Position numbers and translations under genes: made by a program. Source: Epichloe hybrida (lineage: Eukaryota > Ascomycota > Sordariomycetes > Hypocreales > Clavicipitaceae). From it: DNA of 64,000 nt. Under the pieces are notes generated by a model. It did no database searches, was not told the DNA's origin, and saw only the letters and a program-made list of their open reading frames with translations. Location: assembly GCA_019022495.1 (NCBI GenBank), contig JAFEKR010000025.1, forward strand, positions 124,001 through 188,000. Reading direction: 5' to 3'. This document shows positions 13,106-24,865 of this stretch, one piece after another; position 1 is the first letter of the stretch, and each line of letters opens with the position of its first letter.

Positions 13106-13325
13106 TGTTAGGAAGAGCTCCTTAAAGCATTAGATATATAGGTAAGGAGCGCGCATTAACTAGGATAAGACATCAGTGGAGATGAATATATTAGAAGTAC
13201 CTTCGTAGACTAGTTATTACTATAGCGCACTATGTACCTTTTAGGTACAAAAGTCGGCTGCTGTCTGCACCTCTGATTGATCAAATTGAACACTTTTTAT
13301 CATCTATCTACACCCCTACCTGACA
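13106..13325 (+). repeat. copia 3' LTR
   Basis: It begins TGTTAGGAAGAGC (mutated) and ends CACCCCTACCTGACA (unmutated). The last 80 or so bases are GC-normal, mirroring the spared outer end of the 5' LTR. Confidence 0.93.
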
Positions 13326-16300
13326 AGTATATATTCCTGTGGGAACCGAACCTGAGCGCTATTTCGACACATGTAGGGTACCTGACACACACACACACAC
13401 ACAGAGAGAAAGAGGGAGAGAACCACCAACTGTGGCTCGGCTGAGTTGCTGTGGCTTGCGCGCGGCCTTCGAGGCAGGAACTTCTCCCGAGCAGCATTTG
13501 ATCCGTGCCCTTCCTTCTCCTCGTCGCGCGCTGCTTCCCAGATTCGTCTACGGGGTCCGTTCCCATTGGTCCGCTGGAACTGTGCAACCAACAAAGAACT
13601 GGCCAAGCCCAAGCCCAAGTTGCGTGTCTCTCGTCAACAGCGCTGGTTGGATCGCCTAGCTTCGTGGCGCAGATTGTGTTTGGGGGTAGCTAGGAAGTGG
13701 CTTTCTTCAAAAAAGGGGGCAAACGGCCAACTACTCGACGGAGAAACATATCCGGGGACTCGTCCGATGCAGAATGCACAAGCAGCGGCCTGATGCCGTG
13801 CGTTTGGGCTAAAAAAAAAAAAAAACCATTGTCCAATTTTAGCCCTGCCTTGAAGAAAAGGTGAATTGTCTTCATTCATACTAGACCGCGCGGCTCCCGT
13901 AAGCGGTCAGCCAAACTGCACCCGCGCGCCGTGGAGAAATATTCAAACCCGCAACCACAAGGTGCTGTTGATCACGAGTTCCGACAGCGTCTTATCGCAC
14001 ACACACCCTGAGGGGGGGTTGGTTTCGTTGCCACATGGGGGCCGGGGGGCGTCTCACAACTGCTACAGTCACGCCATCGTGTTGCTAGAAATCTCATTCG
14101 TACCGAGAACGACAGTGGGGGAGGGGGAGGGGGCAATCTAACTGTGGCTAGTGCGCGTGCCGCCCATAGTACCCCGCCGCACCCGCCACACATTGTTTTA
14201 CATAAACACAGAGCGGGAACCTTTGTTAAGCCCCATGAGTGGCGGATCTCTACAAGTAGTTTAACCTTCCTGCCCATCTCATCTTATTTGTACGAATCAA
14301 CGAATCGTTTGCACGAGTAGCCGCGCTCTGTTCACGCGGTGCTCCGTCGTCCTCGACCGCCCCGTGCCACCCGTCAAACGGGCTCTTGCGTCTCGCCAGG
14401 AGGAGATGCTCCTTTTGGGAAGGGGGGTCAGTGGGACTGTGGCACAGTCGGTACTCGGTGTTTCTTTTTTTTTTTTTCACAAGTGGAAGAATAAAAATAT
14501 AATAAAACGCCGTGAAGCGCATGACCGCCGTCCTCCTCATTGCCTTCCCCCCCCTCCGTTGCTTCCTTTTTTCCTTCTGACATGCACCTCGTCTTTCGTC
14601 AAGAAACTTTTCTTCTGGCGGATAACGGATAAGCACAGCCCACCCAGCTAAGCCCATGTAGAAAACGCGGCGCAATCTTCATTCCCACCCCCACCCCCAC
14701 CCCATCCCCATGTCCCTTGCTCAGCCACACTTACCGTCGTAACACATGCACTTGGCCCGATTCTGCTCTCGTCCCGGCAAACTCGTCCGCCATTTTTCGT
14801 CGACTTCTCCGTAGGGCCATGGGAGACGGGAGGAGGGGGGGGGGGGGGGTTCTCATCCCGTGGCTACGACCAAGTCAAGCCAATTCCTTTGTTTCCCTCA
14901 TATCTTCGGCCCTGGCCCAGGCCCCTTGGAGGTCAGGCCCGGACGGCGGACGGGACAATAGCGCCATCGGTCAATTCCAAGTACATATGTATGTATAAGA
15001 AAGAAAAAAAAAGCATAAGAACCAGAGCTGGACCGGGACAGCCCATGTTTCAGTCCCGCGCTTAATACAAAGCTGCCGAGAAAATGCCTCTTTTTCCCCC
15101 GCGTGAGCCACAGCCCCCCCCCCCCCCCTGAACGACATGGTTCGTACGGGATGAAAATGTCTACATACATGTACGTGCGTTTTCGTCCCACCTCCGTCCG
15201 GCCTTTTGTCGCCCCCTGTCACTTGGTTCATACAATGCCGCCTCTACGGACTACGGGTCCATGACTGGTACCGCTGCTGGGATGCACGTCTTCAATGACC
15301 ACCTACGTACGGTCCGTACTCCGTACGCCCAATTCGTCTTGACCCTACCAGACAGACTCTTCTCTACGCAATCATTACCCAGTGGCCAGGACCTTGGCAG
15401 GAGTGGAGAGGCTTCTTCGTCACGTTTTCAACCGCCTCGTTGGGAAAAAGGTAGTCGGTCGCTACAATGAATTGCTTGTAGTTGTCTCGAGATGTTCTTC
15501 CATGTTCATGTAAGGATGCTGAAGGGAGACGGGGAAAGCACAAGATTTCGCACGTCTCTTGGGGGAATTCATCACATGAAAACCCCTATATGCCAGTGCA
15601 TCATCATCCATCCGTCCCTGTCAATGTCCCCGATTTGGTCGTGGCCGTTCGTCATGCCATTAATGTGTTTCGATCCGCCAATGATACTCCAACACCATGG
15701 ATCCATTCATTCCCTGGCCTCCATACTCCTCCCTGTATGGCGTATGCAGATGCTTTGGTAAGATGAGAGACAAGAAATTACATGGTTTCTCCCTTTGTAC
15801 AAAGGCTTGTTGTTTTCAAAAGATCCGGCTATTACACCAAAAGTTCAGGTATACACAGTATGCCCCAAACAGCCAACCTGAGACGTGCGTGGTGACATGA
15901 CGGGAAAATTTTGCGTCACCCCAAATCCATGTGCTTTCTCGGTGGCAAGAAAGGTATGCGTGCGAAAAAACAACAACAAAAACAGGAAGAAAAGAACACC
16001 GATGTCGGGTGAACGGTCTCCTTGCGTGGTATATCGCAATTGCCACAAATTTCACCACAAAGGTTGCTCGGCTGAACCGCCTTTCGTGTTTGGTATCTCC
16101 AGCCAGTATTAAAAGAAAAACGGAAGACAAATTGTGAAAACGCCTCAGAGAAACATTTCTCTCCTCGGTTAAAGGGAGAAGAAAGGAAAAAAAAGGGCAT
16201 CGTGTACGTATCGGTAGTCTTCATGGACAAAAAAAGAAAAGGGGGATGAGGGGTCGGCCTCCGTGCGACCACCAGAAGAAGCATGTGCCAAATTACCAGT

Positions 16301-16368
16301 GATCAACAAGAGGACGGAGAGGGGCCGTGGCGCATAGTGGCAAAGGAGCAATCATTCACACTCCTGCT
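13326..16368. other. 3-kb gene-poor spacer
   Basis: GC-normal unique DNA with no convincing gene. Several overlapping frames of 60-140 codons exist on both strands but are low-complexity, mutually overlapping and lack domain-like sequence. It holds a CA microsatellite (13385-13403) followed by an AG run, long homopolymers of A, T, G and C (for example a G run near 14836-14850 and a C run near 15113-15128), a palindromic TACTCCGTA (15317-15325) and ACATGTAC (15167-15174). No RNA gene was seen. Confidence 0.5.
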
Positions 16369-18027
16369 CTAAAAAGTCAACCGCAGAACAAAGCCACGGG
16401 CTGGAGGGGCGCTACCGTCGCTGTCTCTGCCTGTGTCATCAACAGACATATCCCATTCGCGTTTCATCGGTGGTGGTTGCTCGGTCACTTCTTCAACCTC
16501 CATTCGCATATCTTGCCCTTCTTTGAGCTCTTGGATAATGTCGTCGTCCATTTCAATTTCCGGTCCACCTTGAATCATGTGTATGGAACGCATTATCTTT
16601 GATGATTCGATTCCCCATTTGCTGGCAACTCTCCCGTTGAATTCCTCCACAGTACGCTTCGATAGATATATGGCGCGGTGATATGAGGGCTTGTCGTGGT
16701 CTGATTTGTCGACATACTGTACATAAAAGCAGGCGACGGGTTTCTCGACCTGCTCTGACGGAGGTCGATATGACGGATCTACCCCCAACGCTTCGATCCA
16801 TCCGCTCAGTGTCCCTGCATCATCGGTACGATTGACTCGTGACGGCTGTTCGAGGTTTTTTCCCGATGTAGCGGCATTGTCCATGTTTCGCCATGCGCCA
16901 GATGCTTGAGAAGCAAGCGAGAGAGAGCTGGGTGAAGGCGAAACCATAGAGTCAGTGACGGAAGATTTCGCGCTGCGGGCCTGACAGATGGGGCCTTCGC
17001 GAACCTCCAACTTGTTAGGAGGGGACATGTCTCCTGGAAGAGAGACTGGGTTTAGGTCAGGGTTGTCCAAGTCTTCGCCACGGAGGTACAGGATGCTGAC
17101 GGGTCGTGTGCTGGTAAACATGTCTTGAAGTGTCTGTAGTTTCATCTGCAAATCCTCCTCCAGCGTCATTTTGCTTCCGCCGCCTCCAGCAGAGCTTGCC
17201 GACGACATGGACCAGGTACGCTTGTGTTTCTGAATCTTCCCAGGTCGCTGCGAATCAGTGATCTTGGCAGCGCTGCTCAGCCGCTTTCTCTTGCCGACAT
17301 CTTTCATGCCACTTTCTATCTGATCGAGCTGTTGTTTTAGCTTGTCGATGGACTTCTTGACGTGAGCAACGTCGTTGGATAGTTTCCTTTCAGCGCCATG
17401 GTCTCGAAACAGCTTGACCTTGCAGAAACACACTTCGGGGCTCGTTTCGTCCTTCACTGATTCGTCAGCGGGGATGAGGCTTGTCTTTGCGCAGAGACGC
17501 ACAGGTATTCCCTTGACGCCTTTCGAGTGACTGAAGTCTGTTGACAGAAAGTTGAACCTGACGGCAAGATTGAGCTCGGGGGGCCGATGGGCTGCTGGCG
17601 TCCATGTCACGCAGAAACCGTCAAATGAGGAGCTCTCAACTTCTATGCGTGGTCGCTTGTCGTCTGCATCGGCAAGTTGGCCAGCTTCGACATACTCAAC
17701 CGCTTGCAATTTGCCGCCTCTTTGATGAGCCTCGCTAGTACCTCTGCCTTCCTTCCACAGTCCCCAGCATACGCTCGGTTTCTGCCTCTGTTCCTCTTCT
17801 TCGAATGAAACCCGCACAAAGGTTCTGTACTTGCTGCCGGGTGCTAGTCGGGTGTTCTTGACTGTATCAACGACGGAGAGGACGTATGCCTGTCCCTTGT
17901 TGAGGTAGGTGACGGGAATCTCGGCTGCTTGTTTTACCATGGCGGTGGGAGCATTCAGGGTGGAATGGAAGCGAAACTTTTCGGCATTTGGTGGCAGTTC
18001 ATGGCCTATCAGCATCCGTCTCGCCGC

Positions 18028-18067
<40 letters not shown>

Positions 18068-19032
18068 AAAGTTCCTGGCGCCATCGAAGGAAGTCTATGA
18101 TGCGGTGGAGGTGCTTCCAACGCTGGGCCGTCCTGTTCCATGGTCTCGTATCCTGTATCCTGGTGAACAAAAGACGCTGGCGCATAGGCCTGCGGCGGCG
18201 GCGGCGCACCCTGAATGAAAGGGTTGAAGTGGTGAAACTGATGCGGCTGTAGCGCCTGAAAGCCTGACACGTCCATGACAGCGGCTCCGGCCTGCAGAGA
18301 GTCTCCCGAGTTCGGCATAGACAACGGTGTCCCAATACCGCCGACTCCCAGCGTTGGCGTATGCAAGTCCCCTGCTTGCGAGTGGAACAATGTGTTATTC
18401 CCGCCAGGGGTTGGAGTGTAGTAGCCAGGTTGTGCGTTGGCAAAAGCGCTGAAGGCGTACGAGTTCGTATCTAGAAGTGATGGTGTGAATCTCCAGGGTT
18501 CGTGAGATGCCCTGGGTGTGGGATCCTGGTCATGAAACGCATCATTGTTGTCGATGTTTGACATTCTACGGCGCCAAAAACAAATTGGTTAGAGATGCAA
18601 CCATAACATGATCCCAGCCGGCAAGTCTTCATTGCCGTCAACTTTTGGAGAGTGCACACACCTTTGGTCGTGGGAAGACAAGTTGAGCGCAGCATTATCG
18701 GCGGCAGTGGCTGTCTGAGCCATCGAAGGGCCGGATCCTTCAGAAGTCACCACTGCCACCTCGGGAAACTGTTGCCTGAAGTTGGCAAGCAAGTCATCGC
18801 CCGGCTTTTGCGAGCTCGTTCTGTGTTGCGTGACGGGTGGGTTAACATTTTTATCTGAGAGGAGACTTGTCTCGCGCTCGGACGGAGGGAGAGATTCGTC
18901 GTCCTTTGAACATGCAATGGTAGATTTGACGGGAGGGAAAGCCGTGTCAGAGTTTGAGGAAAAGTAGGAGGGAAAGCATGTTGTACGAAGCGAAAGTCAA
19001 GAGCACGGGTGGTCGTACCTTTGCCGAAACAT
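16369..19032 (-). CDS. grainyhead-like/CP2 family transcription factor
   Basis: Proposed exons on the minus strand are 19019-19032, 18662-18820 and 16369-18565, giving about 789 residues. The large exon holds a Q/A/P-rich N-terminus, a glutamine run, the CP2 DNA-binding region (from EKFRFHSTLNAP to about CFCKVKLFRDHG, roughly residues 245-480), a basic linker, and a C-terminal ubiquitin-like region (ACFYVQYVDK … RSIHMIQGG). The 18566-18661 intron is supported by an in-frame GT-AG join (HDQR/MSN) and a CTAACC branch site. The first 14-nt exon (ATG in context CCACC, then MFRQ) is inferred, because the second exon is open upstream but has no ATG. In Neurospora the family controls conidial separation and cell-wall remodelling; the same nuclear role here is inference. 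Confidence 0.85.
18031..18066 (-). repeat. CAG microsatellite encoding polyglutamine
   Basis: Twelve CTG units on the plus strand encode about a dozen consecutive glutamines upstream of the CP2 DNA-binding region. Length is probably polymorphic. Confidence 0.9.
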
Positions 19033-19765
19033 GGTGGCTTCGCTAAGCGGATTCGCGGATTTGCGGATTTGCCCGTCACGGGTATCACCGGCTGCCACAA
19101 ATGAAGCGACACTTATGCAGTGGTCGTCTTTCCAAGAAAATCCGTCGCTTTCGAATAAAGATGTGTGTGTGTGTGTATATATATATACATGTGAATGAAA
19201 AAAAAATCCTTCGTCGAACTCTCACTTGGAGGGTTGGCAGTCGAGGCGAGGCCAAATGTCCATGTGCGTCAAGCCAGGGATTCGAAGGGTGATACCGCAA
19301 GGAGATGGCTTACGCGGTCTAAGGCGAGCGCATGCAACGTTAACAGCGAGTATCAGGAAGATGCGAAAGACGGAGACGGAGAGGGCGAAGAATGACGGCT
19401 GAAGCGGAGGTGAACGAGAAGGTCGAAGGGGCAAGAAAATGGTAAAAAAAAATGGTCCCAAAGAGAAAGAACAGGAGGGGAGAATAAGGGAGAAGAGGAG
19501 AGAGGTTGAAATTCGAGGAGGGTCTGGCGTATGAAAGACTGTGAAAGATGAAAGAAGACGGGCCCCGGACGGAAGCTTGCTCCTTACTCGCTTGTGGTGA
19601 GCCAGTAGTGGGGCATATATAAGCTGGTCCAGCGCGCTCCGTTCTCCAGAATAATCTCTGGCTTTTGCTTTTGGTCCTTTGCAACGCCCGGGAAGGGAAT
19701 CGACGGGCCTGGTGTGTTTTGCACCGGCCTGGTGTTATGTAGCTCAAGTTTGGTATAAAGAAGGA

Positions 19766-19829
19766 GAGGCGTGGGAGGCGTGTGAGGCGCATGAGGCGTG
19801 TGTGGCGTGGGAGGCGTGTGAGGCGTGTT
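19766..19829. repeat. 10-bp minisatellite (GAGGCGTGTG units)
   Basis: About six imperfect tandem units of GAGGCGTGKG lie in the upstream region of the CP2 gene. The repeat inflates an apparent reading frame (WEACEACEA-type) that I regard as non-coding. Confidence 0.8.
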
Positions 19830-20320
19830 GTGGTCAGTCAAACGGGTCTATTACATACTGGCCCGTCTGGTGCTCCCAAGCATATCCACCCCTTGTCGGG
19901 TCCAGTGTGGCTCTCTGGACGGACTTGTGGCTCGGATACTTTGACCGATACGACGGCCAAAGGTCTAGGATTAGGGCAGGGGGGGAGGGGGTGCTGCGCT
20001 GGGTGTGGCGGGACTGTGGCGTTGCTGAAACGCCCGTCTTACATGTACATGTATATCAATGTGCAGCCGCGGGAGGGGTGCGAGCAGATATATATACATA
20101 TATATATTCATATGTACGGACTACTCCGTTCGGACTACATATGCAGCAACGACATGGCAAGACGTGTGGCGTCTCAGCCTTTTTAGAAGTTTCTTCCCCG
20201 TGCCCATTAGCCCATGTGCATGGCATGGGTCGAGGGATGGATGCACACATCGGTGGCCACTTTGGGCCATCCAGCTGCATGGGAAGGGGGGTTTAACACT
20301 GCACATCAAGTCTCTGGTTG

Positions 20321-20669
20321 CAACACGTAAACATGCAGTAGTGATTTTTCAATCATGCAGTAGTAACTAGGCCCAAAATGGAAGAGGTATCTTTCCACGT
20401 AAATTTATAAGATAAGTGACCTCCTATGATTCTTAGGGCATAGGAACTAGCTAGTCTACTCTATGGAATTACTATAGGCCGTAATAGAAGCTTTGTATCT
20501 CTAAAAGAAGCCTAAAAACGCGTTTTCCTCTCGTGTGCACATTTAATAAAATACATGAATTACAGGAGGTCACTCCCCCAATAAATTTGCGTGCGCGGGT
20601 ACCTCTTCCATTTTGGGCCTAGCTACTACTGCATGATTGAAAAATCACTACTGCATGTTTACGTGTTGC
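20321..20669. mobile_element. MULE-like MITE with long TIRs and 9-bp target duplication
   Basis: CAACACGTAAACATGCAGTA at 20321 is the reverse complement of the sequence ending at 20669. The terminal repeats stay nearly perfect for about 70 bp, with weaker pairing further in (both contain GTGACCTCCT in opposite orientation). CTCTGGTTG at 20312-20320 is repeated at 20670-20678. Long TIRs plus a 9-bp duplication fit Mutator-like elements. At 349 bp with no frame it is non-autonomous. Confidence 0.88.
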
Positions 20670-22344
20670 TCTGGTTGGGCTTGCATGGATTGTACAAGAT
20701 ACAAGCATTCATATATAGCGGGTTCGAGTCGGGGTTTTGACGTTGCCTTGTACATAGTGGGCGGCAGGGCAGGCAGGCTCAAGCGCCAATCATGTAAATG
20801 TTTCGTAAAAATTGTGAGGGAATCAATCGATCGGGTGGGAACCGTAGCACTTGCACATACATACATGTACATTGTGGCTGTGAAAGACACCACCTGTCCC
20901 GTGTTAGGATTTTGTCATGTTACCAGAGTTTTGTCGCGCTAGCTAAGTGGTTCGCTTAAAAGGGAGGCGAACAAGCCACGTCACCAGCCACATCTCAATC
21001 CCCTCGTGAATCCACAGACCATGGTCTAGACAAACTAATGTTACAGACTAGAATAACGCACATTGTAGACACGGCACCTCGGCGCTTTGCCGAAAGACAA
21101 TGATCTAGCACAGCCACAATAGCTTATACTTTTTCCTTTTTTCCAAAAAGAAAAAAAAAAGAGGTTTCGCTCTTCTTGTCTTGGAAAAACCGTCGGGCAT
21201 CGAGGGATTTAGGCTTCTAATAGATTCAACGGCCAATTGATGTGGGCGATGGGCGATGGGCGATGGGCAATCCGAGTCTGCGACCCTGCCGATCGAGCTC
21301 CCCGGCTGGATGGATGGAGCACGTAAGCAGAACATAAATCGACTTGTATTTTCTGTCCGACTCAAGCTCTTGTCACAAAAGCGTTCTTGGTTCAATCTCC
21401 GGGAAATTGTACACATTGCATTCAACCACCAACAATGTCTCGTTCGAGCTTCTGGGAGGGATGAAGTCACCGTCGGGTCCAAGGCAACAATGTCAAAGCC
21501 ACGAGTTCGTGTACTGCGTGGCACCAGCCACAGTGGCAGCCACAGTGGCGCTGAAGATGGAGAGTTCAGGTTGCACAGTGAGTGGGCAGATCAAATTGCG
21601 TGTTGCTCACGACCGAAAGAAACTGACAATTCACATACGACGGACAGTTTGCCACTTCATTCACACACTTGGAGGTAACACGAAGCAGCACAGAGCACGG
21701 AGCAGCATGAAGCAGCACGAAGCAGCACGAAGCAGCCCGTTCAAATGCTGGGTTGGGGCAACAAAATAGTCACCAAGCTCATTCATTCCCAGGCGACAGA
21801 CAAATGTGGTGCTGCGAGACCAACTTGATCAAAAGAGCATCACATTCAAGGACTTGATGAAATGGGTATGCCAGTGTTGCAAACGCACCTTTTTCTACTA
21901 CTTCTGCTCATCTTGTTTCAAAGGGGGCCCCATGGCGTGCTCTAATACCGACACCGCTTCGTTCCATGGGCATCCATCCGACCTCACTATGCCGCCGACC
22001 TCGCCATGCCGCAAAACGAGCGATTACATGCCTACTCAATAAATTGCGCAGAGCCAGGTTCGAGGCATTGATCACATGGGCAGGGCGCGCAGGCTGATAA
22101 AGAGACGCACAAATCAGCAATTCGGCCGAATCGCCCAGGTGCAGGTTCCCCACCTGGAACGCAATGCAAAGCGAGTCAGTCAGACGGGGTCAGATTAGCC
22201 TCGGGCCGGTGACTTGGACCTGTCCTTGGCCGCGATTGTGACATGTCCTGTCTTATAAACAGGTGATGGCCGTGAGACAGCTGACTGCCAGACCAGAGAA
22301 CAAGGCGGGGCCAACAGAAGGAGACCAAGAAGACCAAAAGCGAC

Positions 22345-24264
22345 ATGAATAAGATGGCATCACCCTCGCTCTCTTCCTCTTCTTCCGACAACGAGTCGCC
22401 GCAGCTCGAAACCGTCAGGACTGCCCACACGAACCGCAGTCGTGATTCCGTTGCAAGTCCGCATGTAGAGACCAAGGCTGAGCGCGTGGCTCGCGAGCCC
22501 GTCACCTACACCCGGAGTTGTAATACCAGCGCTGGCAGTGGCGGCACCACCTCCTGGACGCCCGAGTTCGAGGTGTATTTTCAGGAAAATGACCCGGAAA
22601 ACCCCATGGACTGGCCATTGTGGTACAGGTGCTGGTGCATCTTCTGCGTCTCCTTCGCGACATGGGTTGCCACGCTGTACAGCACCAGCTACACGTCGTC
22701 CACGCCCGGCCTGATCAACGACTTCGACTCGTCCACAACCATTGTCACTCTGGGCATGACGACCTATCTTCTGGGCCTGGCTGCCGGCACCTTGGTCGTT
22801 GCTCCTCTGAGCGAGCTGTACGGTCGTCGACCGGTGTACATTGTGTGTCTGGCGTTGTGGGCAGCTCTCATCGTACCCTGCGGCCTCGCTCAGTCCTTGA
22901 CAACCATCATTGTCGTTCGATTTTTCGGGTAGGCTTCCGCTCTTGGAAATCATGCAAGACTATGCACCACAAATATGACACCGCGACTAACTGACAAACG
23001 GTGTAGCGCATTCTTTGGCGCCGTCATGATCTCCAATGCCCCAGGCACCGTTGTCGACGTATCCAACCCCGACTATCTCGCAAGGAGCATGTCCCTATAC
23101 TGCATGGCACCTCTCAACGGACCGGTGGCGGGTCCCATCATCGGAGGCATCGTCTTCCAGTACCTTGGCTGGCGATGGGCCGACTGGATTGTGCTCCTCA
23201 TGGCTGGCTTTACCATCACCCTCATGCTCACTGTCAAGGAGACGTATGCGCCCAAGATTCTCCAGCGCAAAGCCGCGAGGATGAGGAAGCAAATGGACGA
23301 TCCCCGCTACTGGTGCCAGTCCGATCAGAGGGTGTCGACCTTGCGCCTGCTCAAGGTGAATCTGAGTCGGCCATTCGTGCTCTTTGCCACCGAGCCTATT
23401 CTGTGGTTCATGAACTTTTGGTAAGCCAAGCTGTCTGTTGTTGTATGTAAATATTTGGTCAAACGAGCGGAATCATTGCTAACCGGCTTTTCTTTTCTTG
23501 TTCGCCGCATTATGAACAGGATTTCCTTGGTTTACGGTGTTCTCTACCTCTGCTTCGTAGCATACCCAATCGTCTTCTCACAGCATCGAGGCTGGGGACC
23601 AGGCACTTCAGGTTTGGCCTTTTCGGGCATCGGCATCGGGGTTCTCACGGGCATCTTCGCAGAGCCGCTCTTCCGACGCATCATCAACGCGCAGGCCAAG
23701 GATCCCGAGACGGGCAAGCCCTACCCCGAGGCACAGGCGTCCATCATGGCCTTCGGTGCCATCTCGACAGCGTTCGGCCAGCTGGGCTTCGCTTGGACGT
23801 GCCTCCCGCAGTCGATTCACTGGGCGGTGCCCGTCGCCTTTGGCATCCCCTTTGGCTACGGCAACACCATCAGCTTCGTCTACGGCTGCAACTATCTCGC
23901 TGGCGCGTACGGCATCTACGCCGCCAGCGCTTTGGCCAGCAATGCCATGGTTCGCAGCATCTTCGGCGGCACGCTCCCCCTGGCTGGCCCCAAGATGTAC
24001 GCCACGCTCACGCCGCGGTGGGCTGGTACGTTGCTCGGGCTGCTCGAAGTGGCCATTATAGCGATTCCCTTTGTGTTCTGGAGATACGGTGGTCGGATTC
24101 GCGCCAAGAGCAGGATCCTTCGGCAGCTCCGCCAGGAGCAGGAGAGGCTGGATGCTAAACGAGCCGGAGGCCTCACGAGAACGGAGATGAGAGTGGCCAG
24201 GCTGACTCGTGCCGCGAATGGGACCGCTGACGCAGGCAACGACGCTGGCAGGGAGAAGGTTTAA
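22345..24264 (+). CDS. MFS transporter, DHA1-type drug/polyamine:H+ antiporter
   Basis: Exons 22345-22928, 23007-23420 and 23520-24264 join in frame to about 580 residues. Both introns are GT-AG with CTAAC-type branch sites. The N-terminal 85 residues are Ser-rich and cytosolic. The DHA1 hallmarks follow: the entry motif ENPMDWPLWYR, a first helix, SELYGRRPVYI (motif A), GAFFGAVMISNAPGTVVD, and a central loop ending in EPILWFMNFW then ISLVYGVLYLCF. Twelve helices are expected in the plasma membrane. The C-tail is basic. Relatives export fungicides, cycloheximide or polyamines; the substrate cannot be read from sequence. A second ATG three codons downstream is possible. Confidence 0.9.
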
Positions 24265-24644
24265 CACGGGGCTAAAATTCTTACAAGACGGGTGAGGCTG
24301 GAGGACCATTTATTTGCGTATTTTCAACCGTCACAGCGTCACATCGTAAGTACACGTGCATAGTTTGTCCAAATACACGCACGCAGACAACAATCATGTT
24401 CTTCTCCCTTGATGACGAAAGTTTGCAATCTCAGACGCCTCTAAAAGGCAAATATCTGCCCATGGCGAGAATGAGACGGGCAGGAAGATATATGAGCTTC
24501 CTCCCTCACCAAGGACGAGGGCAAACGAAACGTTTAAAGAATCTTCTACAGCAATTTTAATAAATTGATCCGCCACAAAAAAAAACAAGCAGGGGGTGAG
24601 CTCTGAGCTCCAAAAAAAGTCGTCAATCGTTCTTATATAGGAAC

Positions 24645-24729
24645 AGCCCGATGCGGGGGTCGAACCCGCAACCTTGAGATTTCGTGCACTCGTAAGAGTC
24701 TCACGCTCTACCGATTGAGCTAACCGGGC
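24645..24729 (-). tRNA. tRNA-Lys (anticodon CTT) with a 12-nt intron
   Basis: The minus strand folds as a standard tRNA. Acceptor GCCCGGT pairs with ATCGGGC, the A-box is TTAGCTCAATCGG and the B-box GGTTCGACCCC. The anticodon arm TGAGA-CTCTTA…A-TCTCA gives anticodon CTT. Twelve bases (CGAGTGCACGAA) after position 37 are the expected canonical intron. A run of seven T (24611-24617 on the minus strand) lies about 28 bp downstream and is a likely Pol III terminator. Confidence 0.95.
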
Positions 24730-24865
24730 ACCGAATCCTCGATGCGATGTTATCAGATTGCTCACTGTTTCACTTTATACGTCTTTTGATTCCCTCGGAG
24801 TCCCCTTTGAATGTGAGTTCACGTAGGTACGAACATTGCGCGAAGCGATGCAACAGGGACAAGGA

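Larger units (their letters stand above)
103..13325 (+). mobile_element. RIP-mutated Ty1/copia LTR retrotransposon interrupted by a nested gypsy element
   Basis: The element is bounded by two 220-bp direct repeats (TG…CA-type ends, 103-322 and 13106-13325) and flanked by AGTAT duplications. Removing the nested gypsy element and its duplicated 5 bp leaves about 5.4 kb, a normal copia size. The internal order on the plus strand is gag-like sequence, aspartic protease, integrase (split), reverse transcriptase and RNase H, which is the copia order. The whole block is AT-rich and stop-ridden. Comparing the two LTRs shows C-to-T and G-to-A differences only, mainly at CpA and CpG, which is the signature of repeat-induced point mutation. 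The element cannot encode functional proteins. Confidence 0.95.
19033..22344. other. divergent intergenic region between the CP2 factor and the MFS gene
   Basis: A 3.3-kb region separates two genes transcribed away from each other. It contains a GT/TA microsatellite near 19162-19190, a GAGGCGTGTG minisatellite, a 349-bp TIR element, and small repeats near 21245-21268 (GATGGGC) and 21680-21735 (AAGCAGCACG). Frames of up to 205 codons are present but look non-coding. Confidence 0.5.

Noticed and set aside
13300..16350. Many 60-140 codon frames on both strands
   Set aside because: They overlap each other, start at arbitrary sites, contain homopolymer-encoded runs and show no coherent protein.
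19679..20296. 205-codon plus-strand frame
   Set aside because: Its first third is encoded by the GAGGCGTGTG minisatellite and the rest is low-complexity; no splice or start support.
20700..20735. GGGTTCGAGTC resembling a tRNA T-loop
   Set aside because: No acceptor, D-arm or anticodon arm can be built around it on either strand.
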